24,528 bases of DNA, taken from contig CALGYZ010000048.1 in assembly GCA_937934645.1 (NCBI GenBank), forward strand, positions 1 to 24,528, written 5' to 3'. Under the pieces are notes generated by a model. That model did not search any database, had not been told where the DNA came from, and saw nothing but the letters and a program-made list of their open reading frames with translations. Position 1 is the first letter of the stretch, and each line of letters begins with the position of its first letter. The stretch comes from an uncultured Bacillaceae bacterium (GTDB lineage Bacteria; Bacillota; Bacilli; Bacillales; Caldibacillaceae). Below are positions 16,903 through 24,426 of this stretch, in pieces. Both the position numbers and the translations under genes were made by a program.

Positions 16903-16931
16903 TTGACATCATTGGAATTGTATGCTATTAA
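16903..16931 (+). promoter_or_regulatory. htpG promoter
   Basis: -35 TTGACA (16903-16908) and -10 TATTAA (16926-16931) lie 17 bases apart, with a TG at 16923-16924 one base before the -10. The predicted start is near 16938, directly before the CIRCE operator. Confidence 0.8.
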
Positions 16932-16942
16932 AATAATTGCGG

Positions 16943-16969
16943 TTAGCACTCTTACAAGAAGAGTGCTAA
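16943..16969. promoter_or_regulatory. CIRCE operator (HrcA binding site)
   Basis: A perfect CIRCE element: TTAGCACTC (16943-16951), 9-base spacer, GAGTGCTAA (16961-16969). It lies just downstream of the predicted transcription start and 45 bases before the htpG ATG, as expected for repression by HrcA. Confidence 0.96.
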
Positions 16970-17014
16970 AATTCTTTTTGCAACATGAAATAACAGAAGA
17001 CAAGGAGGAGCAAA

Positions 17015-18904
17015 ATGGAAAAGAAACAGTTCCAGGCTGAATCGAAGCGCCTGTTGGAAATGATGATCAACTCCATTTACACGAAAAAGGAAGTTTTTTT
17101 ACGTGAATTGATCTCCAATGCCAGTGATGCCATTGATAAAATTTATTATAAAGCTCTGACCGATGATTCTCTCACGTTCAATAAAGATGATTACTATATT
17201 AAATTAATACCGGATAAAGAAAAACGCATGTTAAAAGTAATCGATACTGGAATCGGAATGACAAAGGAAGAGCTTGAAGAAAATCTCGGAACCATTGCGA
17301 AAAGCGGATCTCTGTCCTTTAAAAAGGAGCATGAGATCAAAGACGGATACGATATTATCGGCCAATTCGGCGTCGGGTTTTACTCCGCCTTTATGGTCGC
17401 CGATACCGTAACGGTGATCAGTAAAGCACTAGGCGCCGATCAGGCATACAAATGGGAGTCGAGCGGAACTGACGGATATACAATTGAACCGTGGGAAAAA
17501 GAGGAAACCGGTACGGAAATTATTTTAAAAATTAAAGAAAATACCGAAGACGAATCATACGATGAGTATCTCGAAGAATGGCGCTTAAGGGAAATCATCA
17601 AGAAATATTCCGACTTTATCCGTTATCCGATCAAAATGGATGTAACAAAAAGAAAGCCAAAAGACGAAGACAGCAACGAGTTCATGGAATATAAAGAAGA
17701 AGAAATCATCAACAGCATGGTTCCGATTTGGAAAAAGAATAAAAACGAACTGAAAGAAGAGGACTATATTAACTTTTATAAAGAAAAACGATATGGCTTT
17801 GATGAACCATTAAAATATGTCCATATCACCGTTGATGGAACCATCCGCTACAATGCAATTTTGTATATTCCGGAGCAGGCACCGTTCGATTTTTATACTC
17901 CGGAGTATGAAAAAGGGCTTGAATTGTATTCCAACGGGGTTTTAATCATGAAAAAATGTGCCGATCTGCTGCCGGATTACTTCAGTTTTGTCAAAGGGTT
18001 GGTCGATTCAGAAGACCTTTCCCTCAATATTTCACGTGAGATGCTGCAGCACGACCGGCAATTGAAAGTGATTGCGCGAAACATTAAGAGCAAAATTAAA
18101 CGGGAACTGGAAAGAATGTTAAAAAATGAACGGGAAAAATATGAAAAATTTTATAAAACTTTCGGCCGGCAATTAAAGTTTGGCGTTTACAGCGACTTTG
18201 GCGCTAATAAAGATGTACTGCAGGATTTGCTCATGTTTTATTCCTCCAAAGAGAAAAAACTGGTCACCTTGGATGAATACGTTTCCCGCATGCCGGATAA
18301 TCAAAAATACATTTATTACGCTACCGGAGATTCCATTGAACGGATTGAAAAATTACCGCAAACGGAACTGGTGGCCGATAAAGGCTATGAAATTCTTTAC
18401 TTCACAGAAGATGTGGATGAATTTGCCATAAAAATGCTGAGAACATACAAAGACAAAGAATTCCGATCGGTATCCGACAGCGATCTCGGTATTGACTCAT
18501 CTTCAAAAGAAGAGGAGAAAAAAGAAGCAGAGGAAAAAGAACACAAAGAATTGTTTGACTTTATGGGCAATGTACTAAAGGAAGAAGTGAAAAAAGTAAA
18601 AGCGTCAAACCGCTTAAAAACACATCCGGTTTGTCTCTCCACCGAGGGAGATATTACCATTGAGATGGAGAAGGTTTTAAATTCCATGCCGAATCCGGGC
18701 GGGCAGAAAGTGAAAGCGGAAAAAGTATTGGAAATTAACACCAATCATGATGTTTTCAAAGCATTGCAAAATGCTTTTGAAAACGATAAAGAAAAATTAA
18801 AACTGTATACGAAACTGCTGTACAATCAGGCATTGTTAATCGAAGGATTGCCGATTGAAGATCCGGTTGAATTTACCAATGATATGTGCAAAATTATGGT
18901 GTGA
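17015..18904 (+). CDS. htpG: Molecular chaperone HtpG (Hsp90 family)
   Basis: Cytoplasmic ATP-dependent dimeric chaperone. 629 aa, close to the ~626 aa of Bacillus HtpG. The N-terminal GHKL ATPase has FLRELISNASDAIDK (Asn/Asp ATP contacts), the DTGIGM motif and GQFGVGFYSAFMVAD. The middle domain contains the SREMLQ catalytic-loop Arg region near residue 340. A short acidic/basic Lys/Glu-rich linker lies near 495-515, and the dimerisation domain is at the end. AAGGAGGAG precedes ATG 17015. Transcription appears to be controlled by HrcA through the adjacent CIRCE element, with its own terminator. Confidence 0.97.
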   Translation: MEKKQFQAESKRLLEMMINSIYTKKEVFLRELISNASDAIDKIYYKALTDDSLTFNKDDYYIKLIPDKEKRMLKVIDTGIGMTKEELEENLGTIAKSGSLSFKKEHEIKDGYDIIGQFGVGFYSAFMVADTVTVISKALGADQAYKWESSGTDGYTIEPWEKEETGTEIILKIKENTEDESYDEYLEEWRLREIIKKYSDFIRYPIKMDVTKRKPKDEDSNEFMEYKEEEIINSMVPIWKKNKNELKEEDYINFYKEKRYGFDEPLKYVHITVDGTIRYNAILYIPEQAPFDFYTPEYEKGLELYSNGVLIMKKCADLLPDYFSFVKGLVDSEDLSLNISREMLQHDRQLKVIARNIKSKIKRELERMLKNEREKYEKFYKTFGRQLKFGVYSDFGANKDVLQDLLMFYSSKEKKLVTLDEYVSRMPDNQKYIYYATGDSIERIEKLPQTELVADKGYEILYFTEDVDEFAIKMLRTYKDKEFRSVSDSDLGIDSSSKEEEKKEAEEKEHKELFDFMGNVLKEEVKKVKASNRLKTHPVCLSTEGDITIEMEKVLNSMPNPGGQKVKAEKVLEINTNHDVFKALQNAFENDKEKLKLYTKLLYNQALLIEGLPIEDPVEFTNDMCKIMV

Positions 18905-18912
18905 CTTATCAG

Positions 18913-18941
18913 AGAGCTGTCAATCCGACAGCTCTTTTTTG
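18913..18941 (+). terminator. Terminator of htpG
   Basis: AGAGCTGTC (18913-18921), loop AATCC plus one base, GACAGCTCT (18927-18935) and a T-run form a standard terminator. Confidence 0.92.
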
Positions 18942-19069
18942 AATTTCCGGAACATCCTGGTCAACAATTCATTCTGAAATATGAGCAATCATGAACTTTC
19001 TATGTTAGGATGGATATGAAACGGTTGAAACTACATATACACCGTACGAATATTGTTTTTGTGATCAAT

Positions 19070-19468
19070 ACCAGATTTTGTAATATTCATATTTTCCCGG
19101 TGTTAGCGTGTAATGCCGGAATTGTTTCGTAAAAGGATGAAATATTGATACAACTACAGAACCTGTTATACAGTATATCAATTTGGATGATAGTGGGGTT
19201 CAATAATATTATTCTGGCTTAAATAAATGTCTAGTAAAGAAATATTTTTTAACGTGTTTAACTGCTTAGCACTTAATATATTAATATAATTTTTCGCATC
19301 TTTTACAAATAACGGACTTTTGTTCAGATCAAAACTGAATTGTGCATAAGAGGAAGCGTAATCCGAACTTACCAAAATATTCACCCCGGTCATTTTGATA
19401 AGTATATAGGCATTTTATTCAATCTTTCCAAAGAAGTGATAAATAAAAATTATTATAAATTTCTCCAT
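19070..19468 (-). pseudogene. Broken cupin-domain protein gene
   Basis: Minus-strand remnant. A 71-codon open frame (19393-19178) ends in NNIIEPHYHPN, the first metal-binding cupin motif, and then hits TGA. Reading on in a shifted frame gives LIYCITGSVVVSIFHPFTKQ, which continues the cupin barrel, followed by TLTPG and a stop near 19070. A small deletion or frameshift has therefore cut the domain. The second cupin motif was not found. A good ribosome binding site (AAGGGGGAAATA) lies before an ATG at 19468 in another frame, suggesting the original start is also disconnected. Function of the intact protein is unknown. Confidence 0.65.
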
Positions 19469-19493
19469 AGTTATTTCCCCCTTATTCATTCTT

Positions 19494-19542
19494 AAAAAAG
19501 AGCTGTCAAAAGTCAGAGATCTGACTTATGGCAGCTCTTTTT
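19494..19542. terminator. Long bidirectional hairpin terminator
   Basis: AAAAAAGAGCTGTCA (19494-19508) pairs imperfectly with TGGCAGCTCTTTTT (19529-19542), and the inner arms AAGTCAGA/TCTGACTT extend the stem. It ends the minus-strand small gene that stops at 19542. Confidence 0.75.
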
Positions 19543-19691
19543 CATGAATTCCGATCGTTATTTGTCAATGTAATAACTTTTGTATATTCTCCCTTTTTTA
19601 CTTCTTCTGCAGATGCATTCTGTTCCAATTCCTTATCATCATCAATTCCCGGTGCTATGGAAGGTTGGATATCACTTTTTCGCTTTTTCAT
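19542..19691 (-). CDS. Small 49-aa uncharacterised protein
   Basis: Short open frame of 49 codons starting at ATG 19691 with GTGAAGGA just upstream and ending in TGA right at the terminator hairpin. The product is hydrophilic, begins MKKRKSDIQPSIAPGIDDD and has an acidic middle and no membrane span. It lies 24 bases after the DUF1292-like gene on the same strand, so both are probably one transcript. Position, ribosome binding site and terminator support it as real; I do not recognise the family. Confidence 0.55.
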   Translation of the reverse strand: MKKRKSDIQPSIAPGIDDDKELEQNASAEEVKKGEYTKVITLTNNDRNS

Positions 19692-19715
19692 ATTCCTTCA
19701 CCCCGTTAATAAATA

Positions 19716-19943
19716 TCAGTTCTGTTTATTGTCATTTTCCAGTAATGACTGTACTGCAATTTCATACGCATCCAGCAAGGCTTCGCTGATTTCGTGGCTG
19801 TCCACTGGCAATAAATATTGTCCGTCTTCATCTTCTTCAATTTTCATTAAAATGATCCCGTCATCATTGCGGATCAAAGCATAACTTTCTTCAGCAACAT
19901 CAAATAAAGCTTTTACCACAAAGTTGCTTTCCTTTTTCATCAA
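19716..19943 (-). CDS. DUF1292-like protein with apparent 5' frameshift
   Basis: Small acidic protein whose centre (YALIRNDDGIILMKIEEDEDGQYLLPV) resembles DUF1292/YrzB-type proteins of unknown function. The open frame begins at TTG 19943 or ATG 19940, without a good ribosome binding site. A strong GGAGG (19984-19988) instead precedes an ATG at 19977 in a different frame, coding MTKENLEQMTVIDEKGK. Removing one A in the A/G-rich run near 19930 would join the two into a single ~86-aa protein, MTKENLEQMTVIDEKG then NFVVKALFDVAEE. So the gene is either frameshifted or the sequence has an error here. Confidence 0.65.
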   Translation of the reverse strand: MMKKESNFVVKALFDVAEESYALIRNDDGIILMKIEEDEDGQYLLPVDSHEISEALLDAYEIAVQSLLENDNKQN

Positions 19944-20080
19944 TGACAGTCATTTGTTCAAGATTTTCTTTAGTCATTCTCATCCTCCGAATGAGTTATT
20001 CAAATACAGTTTGTCCAAAAAAATGCGGAACAAATTTGTCAAGATCTGCATTTAACGTTAAAAAAGAGAAAAGCATAGCA

Positions 20081-21340
20081 TTATGTATTTTTCTTCATAT
20101 AATTTGTCGGTGTCAACCCTGTATATTTCTTAAACACTTTACTGAAGTAATTCAAATCGTTAAAACCAACCATAAATGCAACGTCTGTTACGGATATATT
20201 TCCTTTTTTTAAAAATACTTTTGCTTCTTCAATCCGTTTTTTGTTAATAAAATTAGTTAAACTTAAACCTGTTTCTTTTTTAAATACACGTGATAAATGA
20301 GACGGATTAACAAAAATTTCCTCCGCGATTTTTTTGAGGGAAAGGTGCTGATCCAAATTGAACAAAATATAATTCACCGTTTTTTTTACAACCGGGCTGT
20401 AATTACGGGTAGAGTAGGTACGTACAAGATCACAATATTCATTCACCATCAAAATGACCAGCTTTTTCAAATCAGGCATATTCATAGTCCGTTCAATTAA
20501 AATCGCAAAACGTTCAGATATACTATGCAAATAGACCGGATGAACACCACCTCGTTCTGCTCCAATCCGTGACATTGTGTTGAGTGTGATTACGATATTT
20601 TTCGCTGCCCGGATCGGACTTCCGGGAACACGCTCGAAGAATTCAGATATATCCGTTGAATTAATAAGCCGGTTAACGGTTTTTTTGTCTCCTTTGGCTA
20701 TGGCATTCATTAATTGATTTTGTTGTTCGTACCTTTTCTCAATAAGTGTTTGTTTTTCAGCTGCGGTAAATTTTATCTGTTCTTTGTTGAGAACGGGTTT
20801 TGCCGCCTGGGAGGCGATCATTTGTGCAGAAACAGACTCATGTCTGGATAATTGCAAAAGCAATTCTCCTAAATGTTTAAATTCAACTTCACTGAAAACC
20901 GGCAGGGAATGAAAAAATTGATTTAATTGTTTACGTTCACTAATAGAAATTTTATTTTGGAAAATAATATCTTTTGTAAGATCAATGATGGATGAATGGG
21001 AAATAAACGGACCGGCAACGAGACAACCGTAATATTTTCCATGTTTCCGAATACCGCAAGCAATAAATTCAAGTCCGAAACGGTTTGTATAGTGGTAATA
21101 GCAATCATCTCCGGAAGCACCTAATATACCGTTGATTTCCCGGAGATCTCTAGATTCTTGATTGATCAGTTCTGGAACCGTATTATTTACAATTTGATAT
21201 ATGCATTTGGCGTTTTGATCAACAAGGCGGATATCTATATTTGCTACGGAATAAATCCACTGACAAATTTTTATTTGATCCTGGTAGAATTGATGACCAT
21301 TCAAAGTATTTCTTGCACTCCTTTGTTCATTTATTAACAT
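20081..21340 (-). CDS. AraC-family transcriptional regulator with PocR-like sensor domain
   Basis: 419-aa regulator. The C-terminal ~100 residues form an AraC double helix-turn-helix: LSLKKIAEEIFVNPSHLSRVFKK is the first, and VAFMVGFNDLNYFSKVFKKYTG is the family signature. The N-terminal part (about 20-180, with CQWIYSVANIDIRLVDQ and FGLEFIACGIRKHGKYYG) looks like a PocR-type ligand-sensing domain. The divergent neighbour is a beta-glucuronidase, so it probably activates that gene in response to a glucuronide or a sugar acid (inference). The start is uncertain: ATG 21340 has no clear ribosome binding site, while AAAGGAG occurs inside the first codons, about 13 bases before an in-frame TTG. 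Confidence 0.88.
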   Translation of the reverse strand: MLINEQRSARNTLNGHQFYQDQIKICQWIYSVANIDIRLVDQNAKCIYQIVNNTVPELINQESRDLREINGILGASGDDCYYHYTNRFGLEFIACGIRKHGKYYGCLVAGPFISHSSIIDLTKDIIFQNKISISERKQLNQFFHSLPVFSEVEFKHLGELLLQLSRHESVSAQMIASQAAKPVLNKEQIKFTAAEKQTLIEKRYEQQNQLMNAIAKGDKKTVNRLINSTDISEFFERVPGSPIRAAKNIVITLNTMSRIGAERGGVHPVYLHSISERFAILIERTMNMPDLKKLVILMVNEYCDLVRTYSTRNYSPVVKKTVNYILFNLDQHLSLKKIAEEIFVNPSHLSRVFKKETGLSLTNFINKKRIEEAKVFLKKGNISVTDVAFMVGFNDLNYFSKVFKKYTGLTPTNYMKKNT

Positions 21341-21396
21341 GCAATATTTTTATGAATAAAGTAAAAATATTACCAGTAATGGGGCAGATACTATTT

Positions 21397-21402
21397 TATA
21401 AT
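21397..21402 (+). promoter_or_regulatory. -10 element of the beta-glucuronidase gene
   Basis: A perfect TATAAT at 21397-21402. The -35 region (CAGTAA at 17 bases) is poor, consistent with a promoter that needs an activator such as the divergent AraC-type protein. Confidence 0.45.
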
Positions 21403-21415
21403 AAAACCATGAGAA

Positions 21416-21429
21416 AGAAAACGCTTTAC
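21416..21429 (+). promoter_or_regulatory. cre-like site (CcpA) in beta-glucuronidase leader
   Basis: AGAAAACGCTTTAC matches the cre-type palindrome TGAAAACGCTTTCA at 11 of 14 positions. It lies between the -10 element and the ribosome binding site, a location typical for catabolite repression by roadblock. Confidence 0.5.
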
Positions 21430-21446
21430 AAATAGGAGGTTATGAT

Positions 21447-23258
21447 ATGCTTTATCCAATTGCTACTGAAAGCCGTACCGTACTGGATTTAAACGGAATT
21501 TGGAAATTTATGATCGATAAAGAAACCGAAGAAATTGACGTAACACAACCGTTGCCGACAAAAGACGTAATTGCGGTTCCGGCATCATTCAATGATCAGG
21601 CCTTGCTTCAGGAAATCCGCGAACATTGCGGTTATGTCTGGTATGAAAAAGAATTTACCATCCCGAATGTTTTACGTGACCAACGAATTGTTTTACGATT
21701 CGGTTCAGCTACACATGAAGCATGGGTGTATGTCAATGGACAATTTGCCGTTCATCATAAAGGCGGGTTTACACCGTTTGAAACTGAAATTAACGAATAT
21801 CTGGTACCGGGAACAAACCGGGTAACCGTCCGCATCAGCAATATTTTAGATCACACAACATTACCAGTCGGGAACTACAGTGAGGAAAGGGATGAAAACG
21901 GCCGGATCATCCGGAAAGTTGACGAAAACTTTGACTTTTTCAACTATGCAGGATTGCATCGACCGGTGAAAATCTATACAACACCGCGTAATTATATCAA
22001 AGATATTGTGATCGTGCCTAATGTTAATTTGACAGGCAAAAAGGCCAATGTACAAGTAAAAACGAAAACATCCGGTGAATTTGATGAAGTACGGGTAACG
22101 ATTCTTGATGAGGAAAAAAATATCGTTGCCGAAGCCACCGGAAGTGATATCAATGTTACGATTGACAACGTTAACCTATGGCAACCGTTAAACGCATACT
22201 TGTATACAGCAAAGGTGGAAGGTTTAAAAAACGGGAAAGTGGAAGACGTATATGAAGAACCGTTCGGCATCCGCAGCGTAGAAGTAAAAGACGGAAAGTT
22301 CCTGATCAACGGGGAACCGTTTTACTTCAAAGGATTTGGTAAACACGAAGATACGTACGTTAACGGACGCGGTTTAAATGAAGCTTATAATGTTCTGGAT
22401 ATTAACCTGATGAAAAAAATGGGAGCGAACTCTTTCCGTACATCCCACTATCCGTATTCGGAAGAAATGATGCGACTATGTGACCGTGAGGGGATTGTTG
22501 TCATCGATGAAACACCGGCTGTCGGTTTAATGATGTCCTTTAATTTTGATGTATCCCAATTGGACAAAGAAGAATTCACGGATGACACATGGAAAATTTT
22601 AAATACGAAACAAGCCCATGAACAAGTGATCCGCGAATTAATTGCCAGGGATAAAAACCATGCCTGCGTCGTCATGTGGTCTATTTCCAATGAAGCTGCA
22701 ACATATTCAAACGGTGCTCGGGAATATTTTGAACCGTTGTTTAATCTCGCCAGGGAACTGGATCCGCAAAAACGGCCTTTAACAAATGTAAGTATTATGA
22801 TGGCAAAACCCAATACGGATAAATGTGCCGATTTATATGATGTAATCTGTCTGAACCGTTACTACGGATGGTATGTGCAAACAGGCGACTTGAAAACGGC
22901 GGAAGAAAAAACAAGGGAAGAGTTACTTGCCTGGCAGGAAAAATATCCGGAAAAGCCGATCATGTATACAGAATACGGTGCCGATACCGTTGCCGGTATG
23001 CATAGTATGTTCGGCGAACCGTTCTCTGAAGAATTCCAGGAAGATTATTACCGGATGAACAGCAAAGTATTCGATGAAATTAAAAACTTTATCGGCGAGC
23101 AATTATGGAATTTTGCTGACTTCCAAACCAAATTTGGCATTATGCGCGTACAAGGGAACAAAAAAGGTGTCTTTAACCGTGCCAGAGAGCCGAAATTGGT
23201 TGTCCGCTACTTAAGAGAACGCTGGAATAATATCCCTGACTTCGGTTATAAAAAATAA
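21447..23258 (+). CDS. uidA: Beta-glucuronidase, glycoside hydrolase family 2
   Basis: Cytoplasmic hydrolase releasing glucuronic acid from beta-glucuronides. 603 aa, the same length as E. coli UidA, with no signal peptide. The order is an N-terminal jelly-roll domain (about 1-180), an immunoglobulin-like domain (180-275) and a TIM barrel (275-603). The acid/base is Glu416 in WSISNE and the nucleophile Glu509 in YTEYGAD. The NKK motif at 571-573 marks glucuronate specificity over galactoside-type GH2 enzymes. A loop near 365-385 (FNFDVSQLDKEEFTDD) corresponds to the variable active-site loop. AGGAGG precedes ATG 21447. No transporter or glucuronate catabolic gene is next to it. Confidence 0.95.
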   Translation: MLYPIATESRTVLDLNGIWKFMIDKETEEIDVTQPLPTKDVIAVPASFNDQALLQEIREHCGYVWYEKEFTIPNVLRDQRIVLRFGSATHEAWVYVNGQFAVHHKGGFTPFETEINEYLVPGTNRVTVRISNILDHTTLPVGNYSEERDENGRIIRKVDENFDFFNYAGLHRPVKIYTTPRNYIKDIVIVPNVNLTGKKANVQVKTKTSGEFDEVRVTILDEEKNIVAEATGSDINVTIDNVNLWQPLNAYLYTAKVEGLKNGKVEDVYEEPFGIRSVEVKDGKFLINGEPFYFKGFGKHEDTYVNGRGLNEAYNVLDINLMKKMGANSFRTSHYPYSEEMMRLCDREGIVVIDETPAVGLMMSFNFDVSQLDKEEFTDDTWKILNTKQAHEQVIRELIARDKNHACVVMWSISNEAATYSNGAREYFEPLFNLARELDPQKRPLTNVSIMMAKPNTDKCADLYDVICLNRYYGWYVQTGDLKTAEEKTREELLAWQEKYPEKPIMYTEYGADTVAGMHSMFGEPFSEEFQEDYYRMNSKVFDEIKNFIGEQLWNFADFQTKFGIMRVQGNKKGVFNRAREPKLVVRYLRERWNNIPDFGYKK

Positions 23259-23277
23259 TGTTCATGAACAGTTATAT

Positions 23278-23315
23278 AAGCAGGAGAAATCTGTAATGAT
23301 TTCTCCTGCTTTTTT
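23278..23315 (+). terminator. Terminator of uidA
   Basis: AAGCAGGAGAAATC (23278-23291), a 6-base loop and GATTTCTCCTGCTT (23298-23311) form a perfect 14-bp stem followed by T. Confidence 0.95.
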
Positions 23316-23429
23316 CATCCAAGATTGATCTATACTGGTATCACTAAACTTTTAACCTGTTTTTTAAAAAATAGTTATAAGTTTAGCAGAACTTTATACG
23401 TTTGTCCACACAACAAATAAACAACGGAA

Positions 23430-23438
23430 TATAGTGTA
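23430..23438 (+). promoter_or_regulatory. Weak SigK-like -10 element
   Basis: TATAGTGTA matches 8 of 9 positions of the late mother-cell SigK -10 consensus CATAnnnTA. An AC pair lies about 15 bases upstream. It is 28 bases before the ATG of the 137-aa gene. Suggestive only. Confidence 0.3.
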
Positions 23439-23466
23439 CTAACAAAACAAAAGGAGGGATAAAAAA

Positions 23467-23880
23467 ATGAGCGAAAAGAAAAATAATACCCCCGTAAATG
23501 GACCGGGAAATAACACAGGTAATAACAGTGTTTTAAGTAATAATGCAGTGGTGGGTGAAAATGACCTTTTCAGCCATAACAAAAAACATGAACAAAAAGC
23601 AAAATCCGAACACAAAACAGATGTGAAAAACAAGCATGAAAATGAATTAGAAAATGAAAGCGAAATCAAATTAAAGGATAAAAACCACAACTTCGCTAAA
23701 GCAGCTCTATATCACAGCGGAAACGCAAAAGTCGATGTGGATGTAGACGTAAAAGTAGATACGGATGCAAAATCAAGAGTGCGCTCGAAAACAGATACAG
23801 ATGCAGAAGCAAGACAACATCAAGCACAAGGAGAGGACCAGGATCAGAATAAACGCAATAATAAAAAAAGACCAATGTAA
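23467..23880 (+). CDS. Low-complexity hydrophilic protein with Val/Asp repeats
   Basis: 137 aa, strongly hydrophilic, no Cys, no Trp and no membrane span. The N-terminus is Asn/Gly-rich (NGPGNNTGNNSVLSNN). The middle is Lys/Glu/His-rich and probably disordered or coiled. Residues about 85-105 carry an alternating motif, AKVDVDVDVKVDTDAKS. The C-terminus is Gln/Asp/Lys-rich. AAAGGAGGGAT precedes ATG 23467. It is followed by its own terminator and then by a second small gene sharing the Val/Asp motif. The composition resembles spore-coat or exosporium proteins, but I cannot assign a family. Confidence 0.75.
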   Translation: MSEKKNNTPVNGPGNNTGNNSVLSNNAVVGENDLFSHNKKHEQKAKSEHKTDVKNKHENELENESEIKLKDKNHNFAKAALYHSGNAKVDVDVDVKVDTDAKSRVRSKTDTDAEARQHQAQGEDQDQNKRNNKKRPM

Positions 23881-23899
23881 ATATTTCTGAACAATAAAC

Positions 23900-23932
23900 G
23901 GGTGTCATGAAATCATGTATGACACCCTTTTT
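23900..23932 (+). terminator. Terminator between the two Val/Asp-motif genes
   Basis: GGGTGTCAT (23900-23908) and ATGACACCC (23919-23927), followed by TTTTT, form a clear hairpin terminator. It separates the two genes. Confidence 0.9.
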
Positions 23933-23949
23933 CAGTCAGGAGGGAAAAA

Positions 23950-24243
23950 ATGACAACAGGCGCGGAGAATCAAATACGGGCACTTGTACAAGAAAGCGGA
24001 AATTCGGATGTAGATGTTAATGTATATGTTGATATTGATACAAAATCAATTGCGTACGCTATACTATGCGCAATGTATGCCAAAGGAGAATTATCAGAAA
24101 TCGCCTTGGAAAAAGCAATCAAAAAATTAAATCAATATTTAAACCGGAATCAAAAAGATACCAAAACTGCTAAAAATGCGTGCAATGTAAAACCGTTTTC
24201 AAATTGTTTCAAAGAAAATAACCGGAGAAAGCCTTGGATTTAA
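23950..24243 (+). CDS. Small protein with Val/Asp motif, possible spore-surface protein
   Basis: 97 aa. An alternating stretch DVDVNVYVDIDTKS lies near residues 20-33, closely resembling the motif in the preceding 137-aa protein. It is followed by a predicted helix (IAYAILCAMYAKGELSEIALEKAIKKL) and a basic, Cys-containing tail (three Cys in all: LCAM, ACNV and NCFK). The layout of a charged beta motif then a helical segment recalls the CotX/CotV type of spore coat protein, but the similarity is by eye and weak. AGGAGGG lies just before ATG 23950. The terminator stem starts inside the last codons. Confidence 0.72.
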   Translation: MTTGAENQIRALVQESGNSDVDVNVYVDIDTKSIAYAILCAMYAKGELSEIALEKAIKKLNQYLNRNQKDTKTAKNACNVKPFSNCFKENNRRKPWI

Positions 24244-24266
24244 CCGGCTTTCTCCGGTTATCTTTT
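24220..24266 (+). terminator. Terminator overlapping the 3' end of the last gene
   Basis: AACCGGAGAAAGCC (24220-24233) and GGCTTTCTCCGGTT (24246-24259) form a perfect 14-bp stem followed by a T-rich tail. The left arm is coding and the stop codon (24241-24243) lies in the loop. Confidence 0.88.
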
Positions 24267-24383
24267 TATATGGAATAGATCCGTAAGCATTAGATCGTAA
24301 GGAAGGGCAATAACGAATAATCAAAAAATCATTTTCTAGTTTACATAATACAGATTATAGGAAGTAGAATAAAAAAAGATAAA

Positions 24384-24426
24384 TTTTGTCTCATTGATGA
24401 AGTAATCTCAATATTTTGAGACAAAA
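24384..24426. repeat. 10-bp inverted repeat in terminal intergenic region
   Basis: TTTTGTCTCA (24384-24393) and TGAGACAAAA (24417-24426) are perfect reverse complements with a 23-base loop. No gene is visible in 24267-24528; this repeat is the only structured feature. It could be an operator, a leader hairpin or a terminator of a gene beyond the window. Confidence 0.5.

Noticed and set aside
18397..18744. Antisense open frame inside htpG
   Set aside because: Serine/phenylalanine-rich shadow of the Lys/Glu-rich htpG coding strand.
23745..23815. Short GAT/GTA-type repeats considered as a CRISPR or tandem repeat array
   Set aside because: The repetition is codon-level for Val and Asp inside a good ORF, with no regular repeat-spacer pattern.
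23696..23908. Minus-strand open frame of 70 codons opposite the Val/Asp-motif gene
   Set aside because: Leucine-rich shadow of the GAT/GTA repeats on the plus strand; no ribosome binding site.
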